Assembly (NCBI RefSeq): GCF_023022985.1
Contig: NZ_CP095461.1
Location: forward strand, 682,001 to 746,000
From: Arthrobacter gengyunqii
GTDB lineage: Bacteria > Actinomycetota > Actinomycetes > Actinomycetales > Micrococcaceae
DNA: 64,000 nucleotides
Direction: 5' to 3'
Part shown: piece after piece, positions 63,649-64,000 of the stretch
Layout of the letters: each line of letters opens with the position of its first letter
Position numbering within the stretch: the first letter of the stretch is position 1
Made by a program: the position numbers and the translations under genes
Notes under the pieces: generated by a model
Databases searched by the model: none
Seen by the model: only the letters and a program-made list of their open reading frames with translations
Told to the model about the DNA's origin: nothing

Positions 63649-64000
63649 GCATTTCCCGCAGTGAGTCCCTGCCGTCCGGAGCGGCGCCGCCCGCGTCAGC
63701 ACTGGGCAGTTTCTTTGAGAATGTCCTGGGCCTCCTTGAGGCCTGGACGCCGGAACTGGCCCTTCTCTTCGACGATCCGGCGGCGCCGCCCGATCGTCGG
63801 GACGTTGACGCCGTCGTCGAACCCCTGACCGCCTCCCTGCTGGCGCAGGAGGACTATCCGCTGGCCGGCGGCGGATTCGTGGCTGCCCATCAGGTACTCG
63901 GCGATGCCCCCTGGCACATGGCGTGGTGGCAGGGACGGAGCAAGGAACTGCTGGTGCTCTCCTCTGTGGAGTCCATGGGGGAGGCATACTCGCGGCGCGA
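63645..64000 (+). CDS. Start of a gene co-transcribed with the FadR/GntR regulator (cut by window edge)
   Basis: ATG 63645 overlaps the regulator stop, with AGGAGGAAAG upstream. About 118 residues are visible, helical at first (ALGSFFENVLGLLEAW), then FVAAHQVLGDAPWHMAWWQG. I recall similar proteins (GFV...APWHxAWWQ) next to GntR regulators in actinobacteria, auto-named cache or PDC-sensor-like; this is recall, not proof. It could sense the ligand of the polyamine-type transporter. Confidence 0.6.
   Translation, partial: MSISRSESLPSGAAPPASALGSFFENVLGLLEAWTPELALLFDDPAAPPDRRDVDAVVEPLTASLLAQEDYPLAGGGFVAAHQVLGDAPWHMAWWQGRSKELLVLSSVESMGEAYSRR

Overview
The window looks like chromosomal DNA of a high-G+C actinobacterium, most likely from the Arthrobacter group of the Micrococcaceae. 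The evidence is high G+C codon use, GTG starts, candidate leaderless promoters of the TAnnnT type, and catabolic genes of a kind common in that group. It has two halves: an antiviral defence island (about 1-35.2 kb) and ordinary transport and catabolism loci (35.5-64 kb). I saw no rRNA, tRNA, CRISPR array, transposase or integrase.

Defence island. The left edge cuts the end of a large helicase with a DUF1998-type C-terminus. A visibly A+T-richer stretch follows, with a gene for a long beta-helix-like repeat protein with C-terminal membrane segments. On the minus strand, reading right to left, there is then a complete type 2 BREX (Pgl) operon: pglW, pglX, pglX, pglY, pglZ, brxD, brxHI. Its genes overlap or nearly touch. 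The methylase gene pglX is present as two tandem full-length copies. They appear identical over long stretches at both the catalytic part and the 3' end, but differ in a central block that should be the DNA-recognition module. A small 105-residue gene precedes pglW, and a DUF1643-like gene is divergent to it. Further right lies a second minus-strand operon: a DUF6361 protein, a two-HKD phospholipase D-type nuclease, a large SNF2/DEAD-like helicase, then a 22-codon ORF coupled to a GIY-YIG nuclease with a DUF4357-like end. This operon is the best candidate here for a little-described defence system.

Catabolic half. A small LRV-like protein gene is followed by arginine deiminase (arcA) and an arginine/ornithine-type antiporter (arcD), without arcB or arcC. 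Next come a LacI-family regulator and an MFS transporter-amidase operon behind a perfect 14-bp LacI-type operator, then a YkvI-like membrane protein. A sugar or polyol locus follows: TIM-barrel isomerase, Gfo/Idh/MocA oxidoreductase, a ribose-type ABC transporter and a ROK regulator. An oligosaccharide locus comes next: binding protein, two permeases, a five-bladed-propeller glycosidase, a serine hydrolase and a divergent LacI regulator. The last locus is a polyamine-type ABC transporter with a divergent FadR/GntR regulator and an unfinished gene at the right edge.

Small structures and scars: a frameshifted stump of an FMN-dependent 2-hydroxyacid dehydrogenase gene behind the second LacI gene; a leader-plus-terminator scar near 37.45 kb that resembles the ends of the LRV-like gene; a 21-bp tandem repeat inside pglY; and several strong hairpins at operon ends. 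All functions are inferred from motifs read by eye; no database search was run.
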